Shown here: positions 51,331 through 62,632 of the stretch, piece after piece
Layout: every line of letters starts with the position of its first letter
Numbering within the stretch: position 1 is the stretch's first letter
Assembly: GCA_027886175.1 (NCBI GenBank)
Contig: JAJNNQ010000013.1
Location: 8,318,501 to 8,382,500, forward strand
Direction of reading: 5' to 3'
Source: Phylloscopus collybita
Taxonomy: Eukaryota; Chordata; Aves; Passeriformes; Phylloscopidae
DNA: 64,000 nucleotides
The notes under the pieces: model-generated
Seen by the model: the letters and a program-made list of their open reading frames with translations, nothing else
Told to the model about the DNA's origin: nothing
The model's database searches: none
Translations under genes and position numbers: made by a program

Positions 51331-52540
51331 CATGTGTAGATAGGAGAGCTTAGTGTAACAATCTGGAAGAAATACCAGGTGTCAGAATGAGATGATAAAA
51401 TGGATCATGGAGCTGCTGTGCTCTGAACTGATACAGAAAAGGGATTACCTTACTGAGTAGAAAGCTGCAAAAGAGGGTAGTACACATCAAGACTAGGGTT
51501 TAACTTGTTTGGTTACCGTCCTGTCCTCCCCGTGAAGGGCCAGGTGTTAGGATGCTGTTTCTAACACAGTAAATACTGACTTTTGCATCTGTGCCTCAAG
51601 GTGGTGTGATGGCTCCCTAAGGCCTCTTAGGATTCCTAGTTTGCAGCTGGTCGCTTTCACTTTCTCAGGTCTCTCTGCTTTGAAGTAAACTTATTTAGGG
51701 AGCTTAACTGCAAAGGAAACAATGTTGCAAGAATCACTGAAGTGCTGAAAGACGGGAAGATTTGGGGGAGATTTGAAGTACTGGTTACCCACAGGATCAG
51801 ATCCTCTAGAAGAAATAAAATTAACTAGAATAAATAAAATCATATTGCCTCTCAGCAAGAGCAAGGTCGGTTCAACAAACTCTGCAAAATAAAATGCATT
51901 GCAAATTTACCCAACTAAGAGAAGCTTCTGAAACTGGGAATGGTGATGATCATCACTTTTCATGATATTACTTAATGCAGTGATTAATATCAGTATTAGA
52001 CTTTCAGAGATTGTAGCAGCAGGTACTTTAAAGCATCAAACTGGCATTATAGCCAGTTCCTGCAAAGCGGTTTCCATATGCAGATCTGCTGTGTTGGTGC
52101 TATTACAGTTTTCTAGGACCATTAAAACCAGCAATCTTTACATATATCTTTGTTCCTCAAGAGCAATCAGGAGTATATGAATTTGGGAATAAAACTAACC
52201 ATTCTTATCTGCTAGCTAGGGAGTTGATTTAATAAAAGACTAAAACCAGCTTAGTTGTTCCTCAGACTGTTCCAAGAATTGGAAGTAAAATGATATAAAT
52301 TATTGATTTGGTTCCAAATGCCTGTGCTGGTTCAAATTGGTCTAGAAAACTTGGATGGCTAATCCTTTATCAGTCATATGTGGGCTGGATTATGTACTGT
52401 CTTTCTATGCTGCTAGGGAATTTTGCAGCAATTTTTTTTACCTGAAAACACGACACCTCTGAATTATGTTTAGACATTTTATTGACTTGCTATAATGATT
52501 TATGGACTCGATCTCAAAAATAGAGATAGTAGATAGATGC

Positions 52541-52588
52541 TCTAGTATAATTAAATTTTTACACTCTGGTATAATTAAATTTTTACAC
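52541..52588. repeat. 24-bp tandem duplication
   Basis: Two adjacent copies of a 24-bp unit containing GTATAATTAAATTTTTACAC, differing at one base (A/G). Confidence 0.9.
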
Positions 52589-53490
52589 TGGATCCTTCTA
52601 CAGTATCACCAGGATTATTGTATTAAGTGCTCTACAAAATAGAATAAATATCCAAATAACATACAAATAGAAACATCTCAACAAATGAGAAATAACTCAC
52701 TGGCATTGGACTGTACGTCAGTTACCTTAGCTATCAGGTTTTTGGCTGATGTTGGGCATGTATCAGCACATCCCTGTATCTGTTTTCTTGTCTGAAAATT
52801 GAGATAATGATAGTGATCTTAAGAAGGCGCTTTTTGATTTCCAGATGAAAGCAACACATAGGAGAGAGACATTATTTAATTTTTTTTACCCAAATTTTGG
52901 ATTTGGTAAGCCTGAATGTTTTCTCAAACCCTCATGAAAATAAAGCCCAACACCATTCAGCTTGACCCAATGGTTAGCTATCAGCAGAGGAAAACTGACT
53001 TTATCTATGTCAAAATACAGGAGACATTTTTTTATGAAACTGTGCAAGGAATTTTGAAGTGGCTTAGCACCTTGACAGCAAAACCTGTATTAAATGTATT
53101 TTGAGGTGTGTTAAAGAATCTTGTTATAACATAGAAAAATCTCAGTCCTTGTTGGTTGATGAAACCATGTCATAACCTGTTTCATACAAAACTGTCTTTA
53201 AAGTGTATTTAAGCAACAGCTGGTGGTTTCTCCTGTGAACAGTAGATGATGTTTAATTAGTTTTACAGTCATCTACATTACAATCAAATCAAAGAATGCA
53301 GTTGCAACACATTCCCAATTTGTATTGTAAATGTGACCTTAACTGTGTTCCTAAAATCTCTGTCATGTGCTACAGCTGGGTACACTGATCTGATTGAAAT
53401 GTAAGCAGAAACTTAGTGCACTAGCAGAGATTCCCATTCCTAAAATCATATTAGTTCTTTATAAACTGATACTTTTAATGTTTGAAGCTT

Positions 53491-53605
53491 ACCACAAAAA
53501 AAAACAAAACAAAACAAAAAAAACCCAAAAACAAAAACAAAAAACAAAAAAACAACAACAAAAAAAACAACCCCACACAAAAAAAAACCACAAAAAACCA
53601 ACAAC
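53491..53605. repeat. 115-nt A/C-only tract
   Basis: One hundred and fifteen nucleotides without a single G or T on the plus strand, made of A runs broken by C and CC. Simple sequence in the spacer. Confidence 0.9.
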
Positions 53606-55925
53606 TTCACTAGTATTCAGTGCTATCATTAATTATTCCATTTAATAGTGCTTCTCAAAATCATCTCTTAGAAAAGGAATTTGGATTACACAATGTTGGA
53701 AAACAAACCTGTTGCCACCAAGCATGAGCTAACATGTTATAGTACTCTATGGCTTATCACAAGTAAGCCAGCACCCAGTTTTGTAGTCCAGAAAAAGTCT
53801 TGGTTGATTATCTGTGCAAATAAACTATGCTGTGTTGAATATTCTAGTTTGCTTAGAGTTGTATTCTGCCTGAGGACTTGTTTAATACCTGTGTCTCTTT
53901 TCAGCTCTCCAGTGATGGCAGTAAAACAAAAAAAATTCTTAGTATTTGTGAATAAAGCAATGAATTTTTGATTCCGTGGTTGCCAGTACTCCAAAGGGCT
54001 TTGGGAAGATGAATGTAGCCTACTACATAATTGTTACTGCTGTCCAATGACTGAATAACATTTTTACAGTTTCCATGCATTACCAATTTGGATATTTTTG
54101 AATGCACCTTTTAGCATGGTATTAGGTCTTCAAATTCCTGAAAACACTGGCCTCTTGGGGAAAAAAAAAATAATAATGAACCCAACCCGCAAAAAATTAC
54201 TAGGTTTTAGCAGAACTTAGTTTTTTGGCATGCCTTGAAGTTAGTACACATCACTGATTTGTAGATGCTTTAGTGGCTGCCCACTTCTGATAATCTTCAT
54301 GCATCTCAGCATGGATTTATGTGTCTGAATGTGGGCACCCCATTGAATATACTTTGTCACCACTGAGAGATAAATGGTTTCTTGAGAAAGCAAAGAGCTA
54401 ATGTCACAATCTAAAATGTGGGTTTGGGACTGTCACAAACCTGTGTAACTTGAATTGAGCCAATTAATGTTTGCTTATCTCTGTGAAATGGGTCTAAGAG
54501 CATGCTTGGATATGAAAGCACTCAAACTCCAGATTTTAAAGTTTTCTGAAATGATTTTCTGAAGTGTACTGTAAAAGAAGAAAACCTCAGCTAGATGTGT
54601 CTCAGTTTTTTGGAAATCTGTATATGTTTCTAAAAGAGCTCTGATTCTTACTCTCACTTTTGGTCAAAGCAAACAGGGAACTTGCTCTGAGATAGAGCAA
54701 TTTGGGATGCTGAGAGGTGTATATATAAATATTATTTTCTATGCTGTCATTTGTGTGATAAGCTAGATGCTCCAAAAAGACTTGAAATATATAAAAACAT
54801 TTTCCTGGAAAATATTAATACAAAAATAGTGTAGGAAATATCAATAAAACTGTTGGCATTTAGATTTGGAAGAGGTGAGGATATAAAGTGATAACCAAAG
54901 TCATTAAGATGTAGAGAGCAGTTGTTTCCTCCTTCCATATTTAGTCTGTTGGATCATTTCAGCTAGTGCCTCATAAACTATGACTGTTAGAGATGGGTTT
55001 CCTACTACAATTAGTTGGGTGACTGAAAACTCCCTGTAGAGCTTACCTGTAAAAATGGCAGAAGTAATGTTGGGGTGGTTATGGTGAGTGTAGGATAAGG
55101 AAGTGTACTTTCATCTAAAATAATCAAACCTTTCACAGAGAAACACTGGAGGATTCTACAGACAACATTAAGACAGGTAGAGGCTAATAAGTTATTTGTT
55201 TGTCATGAATGGTGTAAGGGATCTTCTTAATTATCTCACTGTCTAATAAATTGTTTAACCAGTAAGTGAACACAACACAAAACAAGTATAAGTTCTCAGG
55301 TAAGAGAGAGAATGCATGAAAGTAATATATACATATAAATTTATATATATATAGATATATTACAAATATATGTGTATAGTAAATAACAGTGGAATTTCCT
55401 CCCAATGACTTCTTGGTTGTTGGAAGACCAATATTTCACCTTAAATCCTGGATTTCAGGCTGCAGACACACTGGACCTAAAGCCCAGTTAGGTTAAGTCA
55501 GATGGCAAGCAGTCTGCAGGGCTCAAATGAGGTAAAGACTTAACCTTTTAACTGCAATCATGATGACTGGAAAGGCTTCTCTAAGTTTTGCACTGAGCAA
55601 GAAATTGGAAGCTGAACATGTGATACCAGCAGATAAGCCATCTGATATGTGAAAGAATTCAGTGTGCTGAATATGTCCTTTAGTGTTCTGATGACTCCTG
55701 TCAAGTGTAAGGGAAAGGAATTCTGTCCAGGATGATCTAGTAGTGTGCCCAAGCAGGTGGAACACCTTGGAGAAGAGTGTCCAGTACCTGAGAGAATTAC
55801 TTGTGCTTAAGGTAGTCTATAAGGATTCAAATAGAGAGCAGTCCCATGTAAATCCAGATGAGATCCATTGTACACAATCCATGAAGCAGAAGTTTGTGCA
55901 GAGCTGCCTTTATCTGCTTCTGGGG

Positions 55926-55985
55926 CAAAAACCCCCCAAAACAAACAAACAAAACGAAACCCCCAACAAAACAAAACAAAAAAAA
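55926..55985. repeat. A/C-rich low-complexity tract
   Basis: Sixty nucleotides of A and C with one G, containing CAAA units and C5-C6 runs. It resembles the tract at 53.5 kb. Confidence 0.85.
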
Positions 55986-58900
55986 CTTTAATCCTGTCCG
56001 CAAGATTTTTTTTGTTTGTTTTTTTCAGAAAAGTTTTTTTCATATTGTTCATGATGTTTTTGTTTAAGAAGCTTCATTTATTTTTAAGTGTGTGGGCACA
56101 ACCTCAGCTTCTGTGAATGATGTGTGCAAATGCAGAGACCCACTGTGAAAGTACTTAAGAAAGTAACACCCATTTGTCAACAGTCAGTCAAGGTCATGTT
56201 TTGCCAGAAGGAAAAATCATGCCAAACACAGTCTTGGTTGGCTTATTTAAGGGTGAATGAAGCAGAAATTTGGAGTTTCTTTAAATGATACAATACTGAG
56301 TACTGTGAGATGAAAGTAATTACTGACAGAATTGATGTTTCCAAAGGCTATGGATTTCTATCTTCCCTGGAAAATGTAGATGTTCAAAAAATAATAGAAA
56401 CACAAATCAACTTCCATGACAAAAACCTGAAGTTGGGGCCTGTGATTAGAAAGAACCAAACTTAAATTCTTGTGTGTATCCAGATCATAACAAAGGAGAA
56501 ACAAAGTATGTGCTCAAGACTTAAATTTGGGTAGTTTGTAGGAAGGGGAGACTCAAACTGAAGATTAAGCATAGCAAGAGCAGCCATGATAAATGATCAA
56601 GAATGTAGAATAGAGAAGCCAACAAAGAAGCAAAACTCGGACTTGTGAAGGCAATCATGCAGATATCATGGCTGGATACCACTGGGAGAGATGGCCTTTG
56701 AGTAAAAGGGAAATTAAAAAAAGTAGTAAAAAAGAAGAGTTAATAAACTAGTAAAAGGGGATAGAGGGAGAAAATTATTGAATGTAAGCCAAAGAAAAAA
56801 CAAACCTTAGAGAGGTCTGACAAGAAATAGAGGTTACCTAACATACCAGCTGGCATTTTCTAAATTCCCCATTGTAAAAAGGTGGTGGTAAAGGTGGCAG
56901 GAGTCAAAGATGTCTATAAAAAAGTGCATGCCTTTTACTTTATATGTAGTACACTTCTCTCTTAACTTCTTTTCTCTTGGGTTAGAAGAGAATGACATTC
57001 ACAGTAGATGTGTGTTACACATTCACACTCGTGTGTGGTTAGGCATACAGTTCTAACAAAAACGGGGGCCGAAGGAGATGCAAGCTATAGATCCATGAAA
57101 GTTAGGGAATAGTGGACCAGGAAGCATACATGTTCCCATCTTACCAAATGCCCTTTGAAATCTGATAACTCATTGCCCATAAGATATAACAATGATTGAT
57201 AGTATAATGAATGTATTTTTCTGTGTTAACATATGTAGCATGAAATATTTGCTTGGTATTGTCATTTCTAATTGGCAACAGAACTATAAAGAGAGGGAAA
57301 TCACCATTAAAGAAAAAGTGTTCCAGTCTTATTTACAGTTTAGTAATTAGTAATTTGAAGCCCTAGACAATATGGACTTAATGTGTCAGATCATAATGCA
57401 ATTGCTGTAATTATAATTTTATTAACTGTACATCAGCCCTTTAAGCGTTACGCTAATGGCTGTATTCATAGTGTTTGAAAATAATGTTTTTGGAACAGGA
57501 AAGGAACACATAAATACCTTTTCACTACTGTAACTCTTGCTATAGCTGCAAACCCATCTTCAGGTAGGGTGGTATGTTCACTTACATAAAAAAACATTTC
57601 CTTTTAGATGTTTGCTTTCCTCCTTCTCTCTTCCAATATACTAGCAAGTGTTAAAGAAGTAACATTTACATTCAAAACAAACATTTGCTAACATCAACTA
57701 ACAAGCACCCTGGTTATATGGTTAAATAATTTACTGTTGTTTGTTGTAGTGGATCTATCTTTGTAACTGCTTAGCAGCTTTAAATCCAGACTTCTGCAGA
57801 AGTTTGTAAATTATTTAAAAAATCACAGTAACATTACACTGCATGTAAAGGTCAGAGCATACTTTCCTGTGATGAAAAGTATTCAGAGTAATTTCCCTAC
57901 ATATATCAGGGACTTAATTGAAAGCAGAAGCTGTAAGATAGTTTTATCCCTGTAAAACACACTGGTTATAAAACACAAGAACTCATTTTTTGCGTAAAGG
58001 TTTCTTACAATCATTGTGACAGATAGGTGTCAGGTGTTAGAGCACAGGGACTTAAGGTCTTGTTGCATGATGTTTTAACTCATTTAAGCTGGTGTTCTCA
58101 TGGCCCTCTTCACTCTCTCCTGCATGTCCCTGTTCTGCCTGCTGAGCTGGGACAGGCATTTATCTGACCAGACAACGCAGCAGCTTGCAGCCCAATGTAT
58201 ATGCACGTGTACATGCTGTTGAAACCAGAAAAGTCTTTGCTTGACATAATACCCCATACCTGTTCAACCTTCTCACCTGGCAGTTCAGATCGGTACCAAA
58301 GTCATCACAAAGGAGCAGTGGCAAGGTGGGGGACAGAAGGGAGGGTGGCAGTGTGAGAACATTGCCTGGAAGTGTTTTAAACTGCCAGGAGCTGCACCTG
58401 TGGGTCCCTATCCAGCACCTGTATGTGATTCACTGTGTCACCTTAGACAAGCCAGGTAGCCTCAGACACCTTCTCTGTACTAGGAAACCTCCCCACTGGT
58501 GTTTAGTAGGCTGTCCCAGCCAATGTGATCCCAAGCAACAGAGCAACTGTAGGTATCTGGTACACTAATACAGTCATCCAATCGACCCTAGCACAGGTGT
58601 CAGCATTAGCGCTTCAGTAACTGTTTCAATTGATACAAAAAAAATACTATAATGCTCACTAAAGAAACACCCCCATCTCCTCTGGGAACAGAGTTACAAT
58701 TTGTGATGTGCTGTGGTCCCTGATTTTTGTTAATAAACTGTGAAAAAAGATTGTGTTGGTCACTTCAAACTTTTGTAAGAGCAAAAGGCAGTTGAGAAAT
58801 CTAAGATGTAAGGTTCTCTATGCATCCCAATGGCATCCACCTTAACATTCATTCTGTTCACCAAACAAGCTGTTTGTTCTGTGAAAAACCGTGTGAAGAA

Positions 58901-61012
58901 TAGGGAATCTAAGGGTGTACAAACAACCAAATGTCTGTTACAACAGTGTTTTGCTGGTTCTGTTAGTGCAGACTTTAACATGCAGCTGCAATACTGACAC
59001 CTAAACTGCCGCCCTCTTCTCAGTTATTTTCCTGCATTGGCAGAGATGGGGAATTTTGTTTTCCAGAGGCAAGAGGCATTAGTTACCGGGTGGGGTTTGG
59101 GTGAGGCTAAGGAAGATGTTCCATCTTCTCTTTCACACCCAGAGTGTCTGCCTCTGGTGCCTCCATAGGGAAGTTGGGAAGGTGGAACCCCATCAGACAC
59201 AGAGTACCCAGGCCCTTTATCTCTTTCCCTGGGTGAATGGGATCGCTTGCAGCTCCTCAAGTGCTCTTTGATGTGCATATGTGTTTATATATACACTTAC
59301 ATGAATTTGGCCTTTTCTGATGGATTCTGAGTCCAGCAAGGAAGAATATGGAGGAAAAGCTCCATCTGCTTTCCGCTTCTTGTAGTGTCCAAGCAGGGGG
59401 AGATTTTCTCACCAGACATTCTTTTCCTTTCTTCCCCTTCTGGTTTTGTTCCATCACACACTCTGACATAAGCTGCAACAATATAAATTTAACCTATAGT
59501 GGCTTTTTTATTCTACTGACTGTTCTGGCCCCTTCCTAGAAATTGCAGTAAGGAATGCAAGTAAGAAAATGTTAATGGTGATGCTTGGCATTTGGAAGAA
59601 AAAACTGAATAGAATTTCAAGGATGGAGAAAACCAGTTCACAAGACTTGAGGTAGTCTTTGCCCGAAATCATGGGCAACTCTAAAATAGGGGGTTTTGGG
59701 AGCCTGTTAGAAAGACCTTATGAATTCTAGCCAGTAGAGAATAATGAAAATAATTACAAGTGTTAGAAAACTGATGGCTGCTATTAACATCCTTTTTAAC
59801 TTGTTATTATTTTTCAGAGTATTTGATTTTATTCTTGTATCTCATAATTCAGTCTTACTTTTCCCAATCCTTTTTCTTATATTTACTTCTTGTAATTAAT
59901 GTCTTGACACTTATGAAGGTATTGTGCAGAATAAGTTGATGTGGCAAAAGAAAAAGTGAGTTTCTGTACTCTTTATGAGTCTTTTTATCTTTCATCAAAA
60001 TTACTTAATTCCTGCAATAGTTACATAAAGGTTGTCAAATATAAAAGAATTTATTTGTAAATCATTAACCCAGTACAAACCTGACCATTCTCAGGAATCA
60101 GCTTCAGAAGAAGTGTTTTCTTGTATTTAAGTTGACAAGGATCCCTTCCTTGAGCCTCAGTTATCCAGATGTTAATCAGACTACATCTTAAAAGCTCTGC
60201 ACACACCAGCTGATTTTCATTTTTCATGCCTTGTAAGAATGCTGGAGGCTGTCTCTATCCATTTGTCCCCTTCTGGAAAATATGCCACCAGTTTTGGAAG
60301 TTGAAGCTGTTTCACTGAAGTCTTCCCTGAGGGATTAATCACGATGAACTGGTTTAAATGCTAGAGCTCCATGTCCATCAGTAGTCCCACTGTAATATCA
60401 TCTGTAGTAAATGAAAACACTTCAACTTCTACAATTAAGTAGCATTTGTTACTGTCCAATGGGAAACACTTTTTGAAAGTAGCATGTAATGAGTATTTTA
60501 TTCTTAAAGAACATTTTTCCCTTGTCCACCACACAGAGGATCCCTTTCAGTTCAGACTGGTTCTCAGCTTTAATTAATTATTTGGCAGTACTGTGTGAGG
60601 GTTTTCCACTCTTCTAAAGAAGTTCCTGCTTTACTGCTGCTCTGTGCTGTTCCCTCAGGAACACCTGCATAGAGTTCATCGTGGAAATTTCTAGCCTGTT
60701 CAATTGTTTTGCATTTTTGTAAATGTTATTTGTGAAGAGGTGTTTATGATGGATCAGTTCCACCACTGCAATGGCTTGTTTTGTTCAGAACACAGTTTGG
60801 AGATTTTTTTAACAATGTGCTGGCGAGTTTGTTGTGCCATATTTATTTATAATCAGAGCTCTCACCAGCCAACTGGTGAGCTGTTTAACCTCTCAGGGAA
60901 GATTTATTTAACTCAATTTCCTAAATAGGATTAAAAGAACAGTGCTTGAGTAAATATTCTCAGAACGATTATGAGAGGCAGGATATTTAAATAGGTAAAA
61001 TTGACAATCAGA

Positions 61013-61075
61013 TCATAGAATCACAAATCACGGATTCTGATGGAAAGGAACATTGTGCTTCAAATCCAAAACTCC
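61013..61075 (-). mobile_element. Possible CR1 3' end fragment
   Basis: ATCATAGAATCACAAATCAC, then GATTCTGATGGAAAGGAACA and a diverged tail, resemble the reverse complement of a CR1 3' terminus (TCATAGAATCACAGAATC...GGAAGGGAC). Short and diverged, so tentative. Confidence 0.45.
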
Positions 61076-61638
61076 CCTCAGAGAGGTGGTCGGGGGGCAG
61101 GGAGGGGAACACTGAGGGTTTGAAAAACAAGTCACAGGTACCCAGGGAACTTCACAGGAACTTTAGAATCCTTCAGCCTTCATTGTTGCTGTGTCCATTC
61201 TATGCTCTGTGTTAGACCATACTTACAAATTATTTGGGGCTTTTTAATTGTGTTTATATTTCTGGCTGGAAAATGTGTGATATTTGGCTAAATTGCCTCC
61301 CTTCGCCTTAAAAAAAAACCTAAAGAAAAAACGATGCCCAAGCTCCGGGAGCAGAACTGAATACGAAATCCCTTCGAGATCCTTCCGCTGATCTTCCCCA
61401 GTGAACGGGTGACGACCGGGACAGCTTGTTATCGTTCCATTTCTCAAAACTCAGGCTCTCTTTGGGGTCAGGAAAGTGGGTTTGGATAAAGATGTGACAC
61501 CGCTCTTACACCCTACAACTGCTGCCTTCATCCCCATCCCTCTTCCTATCTTCATCCCCGTCCCACCCGACTGAGGGCACCGCCCCGCCCCACTGAGGGC
61601 AACGGCCTCGGGGCCGCCGCGCGCCTGCGCCGCCGCCT

Positions 61639-61653
61639 CCAATGGAATTTGAA
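61639..61653 (+). promoter_or_regulatory. CCAAT box with adjacent canonical CHR (TTTGAA)
   Basis: CCAAT at 61639-61643 is followed by TTTGAA at 61648-61653. TTTGAA is the best-known cell-cycle homology region bound by LIN54 of the DREAM/MuvB complex. There is no CDE-like GC element at the usual 4-nt distance upstream, and it lies 5' of the other two CCAAT boxes, an unusual order. Confidence 0.4.
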
Positions 61654-61704
61654 CGCTTCCGAACCAGCCACTCAGAAGGGCGGGCGGCGCCGTGCTGCGC
61701 TCCC

Positions 61705-61709
61705 ATTGG
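61705..61709 (-). promoter_or_regulatory. CCAAT box (reverse)
   Basis: ATTGG within CCCATTGGCGG, a good NF-Y site context, lies 47 bp upstream of the next CCAAT box. NF-Y boxes in groups are typical of G2/M promoters. Confidence 0.55.
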
Positions 61710-61751
61710 CGGCGGGGCCGCGGCCGCGTGGCTAGCGGCGTGGCGGCCGGG

Positions 61752-61756
61752 CCAAT
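61752..61756 (+). promoter_or_regulatory. CCAAT box (forward)
   Basis: GGGCCAATCAGCG matches the extended NF-Y consensus (RRCCAATCAG) very well. It is 68 bp upstream of the CHR-like TTTGAG at 61820. Confidence 0.65.
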
Positions 61757-61810
61757 CAGCGCGCAGGACTGCTGCATGGCAGGGGCGGGCGCAAACGGCC
61801 GCGGGGCGGC

Positions 61811-61825
61811 GGCGCCGGGTTTGAG
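61811..61825 (+). promoter_or_regulatory. CDE/CHR-like tandem element
   Basis: GGCGC (61811-61815), a 4-nt spacer, then TTTGAG (61820-61825). The 4-nt spacing is that of CDE/CHR elements repressed by DREAM in G0/G1 and activated by B-MYB/FOXM1-MuvB in G2/M. TTTGAG is a variant rather than the canonical TTTGAA, so the site is a good candidate but not certain. Confidence 0.5.
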
Positions 61826-61829
61826 TCGC

Positions 61830-61932
61830 GGCGGGAGCGCGCCCGGCCGTGAGGGGCTGCGGGTATCGCCGTGTGTCGGCAGCGGTCGCCGGGCTCGAGT
61901 CGCTGTTGCCGGGCTCCAGTCGGCGCTTAACA
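61830..61932 (+). other. CENPF: CENPF exon 1 (non-coding, start approximate)
   Basis: CpG-rich sequence ends at a donor GCTTAACA|GTGAGTGAGC (exon edge 61932; an alternative GTGAGC lies 4 nt later). No ATG occurs in it. It would splice to 62428. The start point just after the CDE/CHR-like element is inferred, since CHR elements usually lie close to the transcription start. Confidence 0.55.
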
Positions 61933-62427
61933 GTGAGTGAGCGATCGGGCGCGGGGCTGACGGTGGCAGGCAGCCTCCCTGTCCCGTGAGGGCTCTCTCC
62001 ACCTGTCGTTGATCTCTAGTTTTAGTTGCTCTGAGATGCCCCGAGCTCAGTCGCGTTGCTTTGAAAAGTAAATAAAGAAGCGTTTCTGACGCCTCGTACG
62101 GAGCCGTGTGTTTTCGCAAGGAGACGCCGCCTGAGGTGCAGCTGTCAAACGCAGTTCTAGGAGTGTAAACCCTGTTGTTGCCAGGAGATTCATTAGAGCG
62201 GGGTTTTATGATCTGCTCTTAACTGCATAGAAATGTGTCAAAATAGGACCTAATTTAAAGTGCTGCTTGGTGCTTAGATCAGGAAGCCTGTATGGTTGTG
62301 GAATGCTGTATTTTAATCGCTGCTAAGCTTGAAAAACGCAATTTCTTTTAAAGGGGCGCTTACTTAACCTCTTGGAAGTAGTTGTAGTAGTTGTACTACT
62401 CTTATTGTAGTTGCCTTTGTGTTTCAG
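61933..62427 (+). other. CENPF: CENPF intron 1
   Basis: A short intron of about 495 nt between GTGAGT and TTGCCTTTGTGTTTCAG. Its first part is still CpG-rich. A small inverted repeat lies 27 nt before the exon edge. No other feature was seen. Confidence 0.6.
62386..62400 (+). repeat. Inverted repeat before the CENPF exon 2 acceptor
   Basis: AGTAGT and ACTACT flank a TGT loop. In the transcript it could form a small hairpin near the branch-point zone. Confidence 0.5.
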
Positions 62428-62470
62428 GCATAATACTATCCATTTTATGTGAAACAAGAGTCCGGCCAGT
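62428..62470 (+). other. CENPF: CENPF 5' UTR in exon 2, with start-stop element
   Basis: Leader sequence runs from the acceptor TTTGTGTTTCAG|GCATAA to the start codon. It contains ATGTGA at 62447-62452, an ATG followed at once by a stop codon, 18 nt before the main ATG. Its context is weak (T at -3). It would be the first ATG of the mRNA, since exon 1 has none. Confidence 0.6.
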
Positions 62471-62632
62471 ATGAGCTGGGCTGTGGAGGAATGGAAAGAG
62501 GGCCTCTCCCCCAGAGTCCTGCAGAAGATCCATGAGCTGGAAAGTCAAGTGGATAAGCTTAAAAAGGAGCGTCAACAAAGGCAATACCAGCTTGAGACTT
62601 TGGAGGCAGCTTTGCAGAAACAGAAGCAGAAG
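62471..62632 (+). CDS. CENPF: CENPF first coding exon (N-terminal coiled coil)
   Basis: This exon encodes residues 1-54, beginning Met-Ser-Trp-Ala-Val-Glu-Glu-Trp-Lys-Glu-Gly-Leu and ending in the Gln-Lys-Gln-Lys-Gln-Lys run. It matches the start of vertebrate CENPF, a very large coiled-coil protein (about 3,000 residues) of the nuclear matrix, nuclear envelope and outer kinetochore. The N-terminus belongs to a microtubule-binding region. From about residue 17 the sequence shows heptad-like hydrophobic spacing (Leu, Ile, Leu, Val, Leu) with many Lys, Glu and Gln. The start has A at -3. The donor is CAGAAG|GTAACC in phase 0, joining to Val-Glu-Asn-Glu at 63949. Expression should peak in G2/M, which agrees with the promoter elements. 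Confidence 0.97.

Larger units (their letters stand above)
50141..61012. other. Intergenic spacer between PTPN14 and CENPF
   Basis: About 11 kb of AT-rich DNA between two divergent promoters. It holds one clear MIR relic (51.2 kb), a 24-bp tandem duplication (52.5 kb), A/C-only tracts (53.5 and 55.9 kb) and an AT-rich stretch at 55325-55380. I saw no convincing coding exon, tRNA or other RNA gene. Enhancers may be present but are not readable from sequence alone. Confidence 0.75.
61076..61829 (+). promoter_or_regulatory. CENPF: CENPF promoter region with CpG island onset
   Basis: The AT-rich left half gives way, from about 61550, to CpG-dense DNA with GC boxes (for example near 61579-61592 and 61780-61790). 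The CpG-rich block continues to about 62000, across exon 1. It has three CCAAT motifs and CHR-like elements, annotated separately, and no TATA box that I could place. This is the usual build of a G2/M-phase promoter. Confidence 0.75.

Noticed and set aside
61451..62119. A 222-codon minus-strand ORF opposite the CENPF promoter
   Set aside because: Low-complexity Pro/Arg/Ala composition inside a CpG island, no recognisable protein family, and it overlaps the CENPF promoter and exon 1. Long stop-free frames are expected in such DNA.
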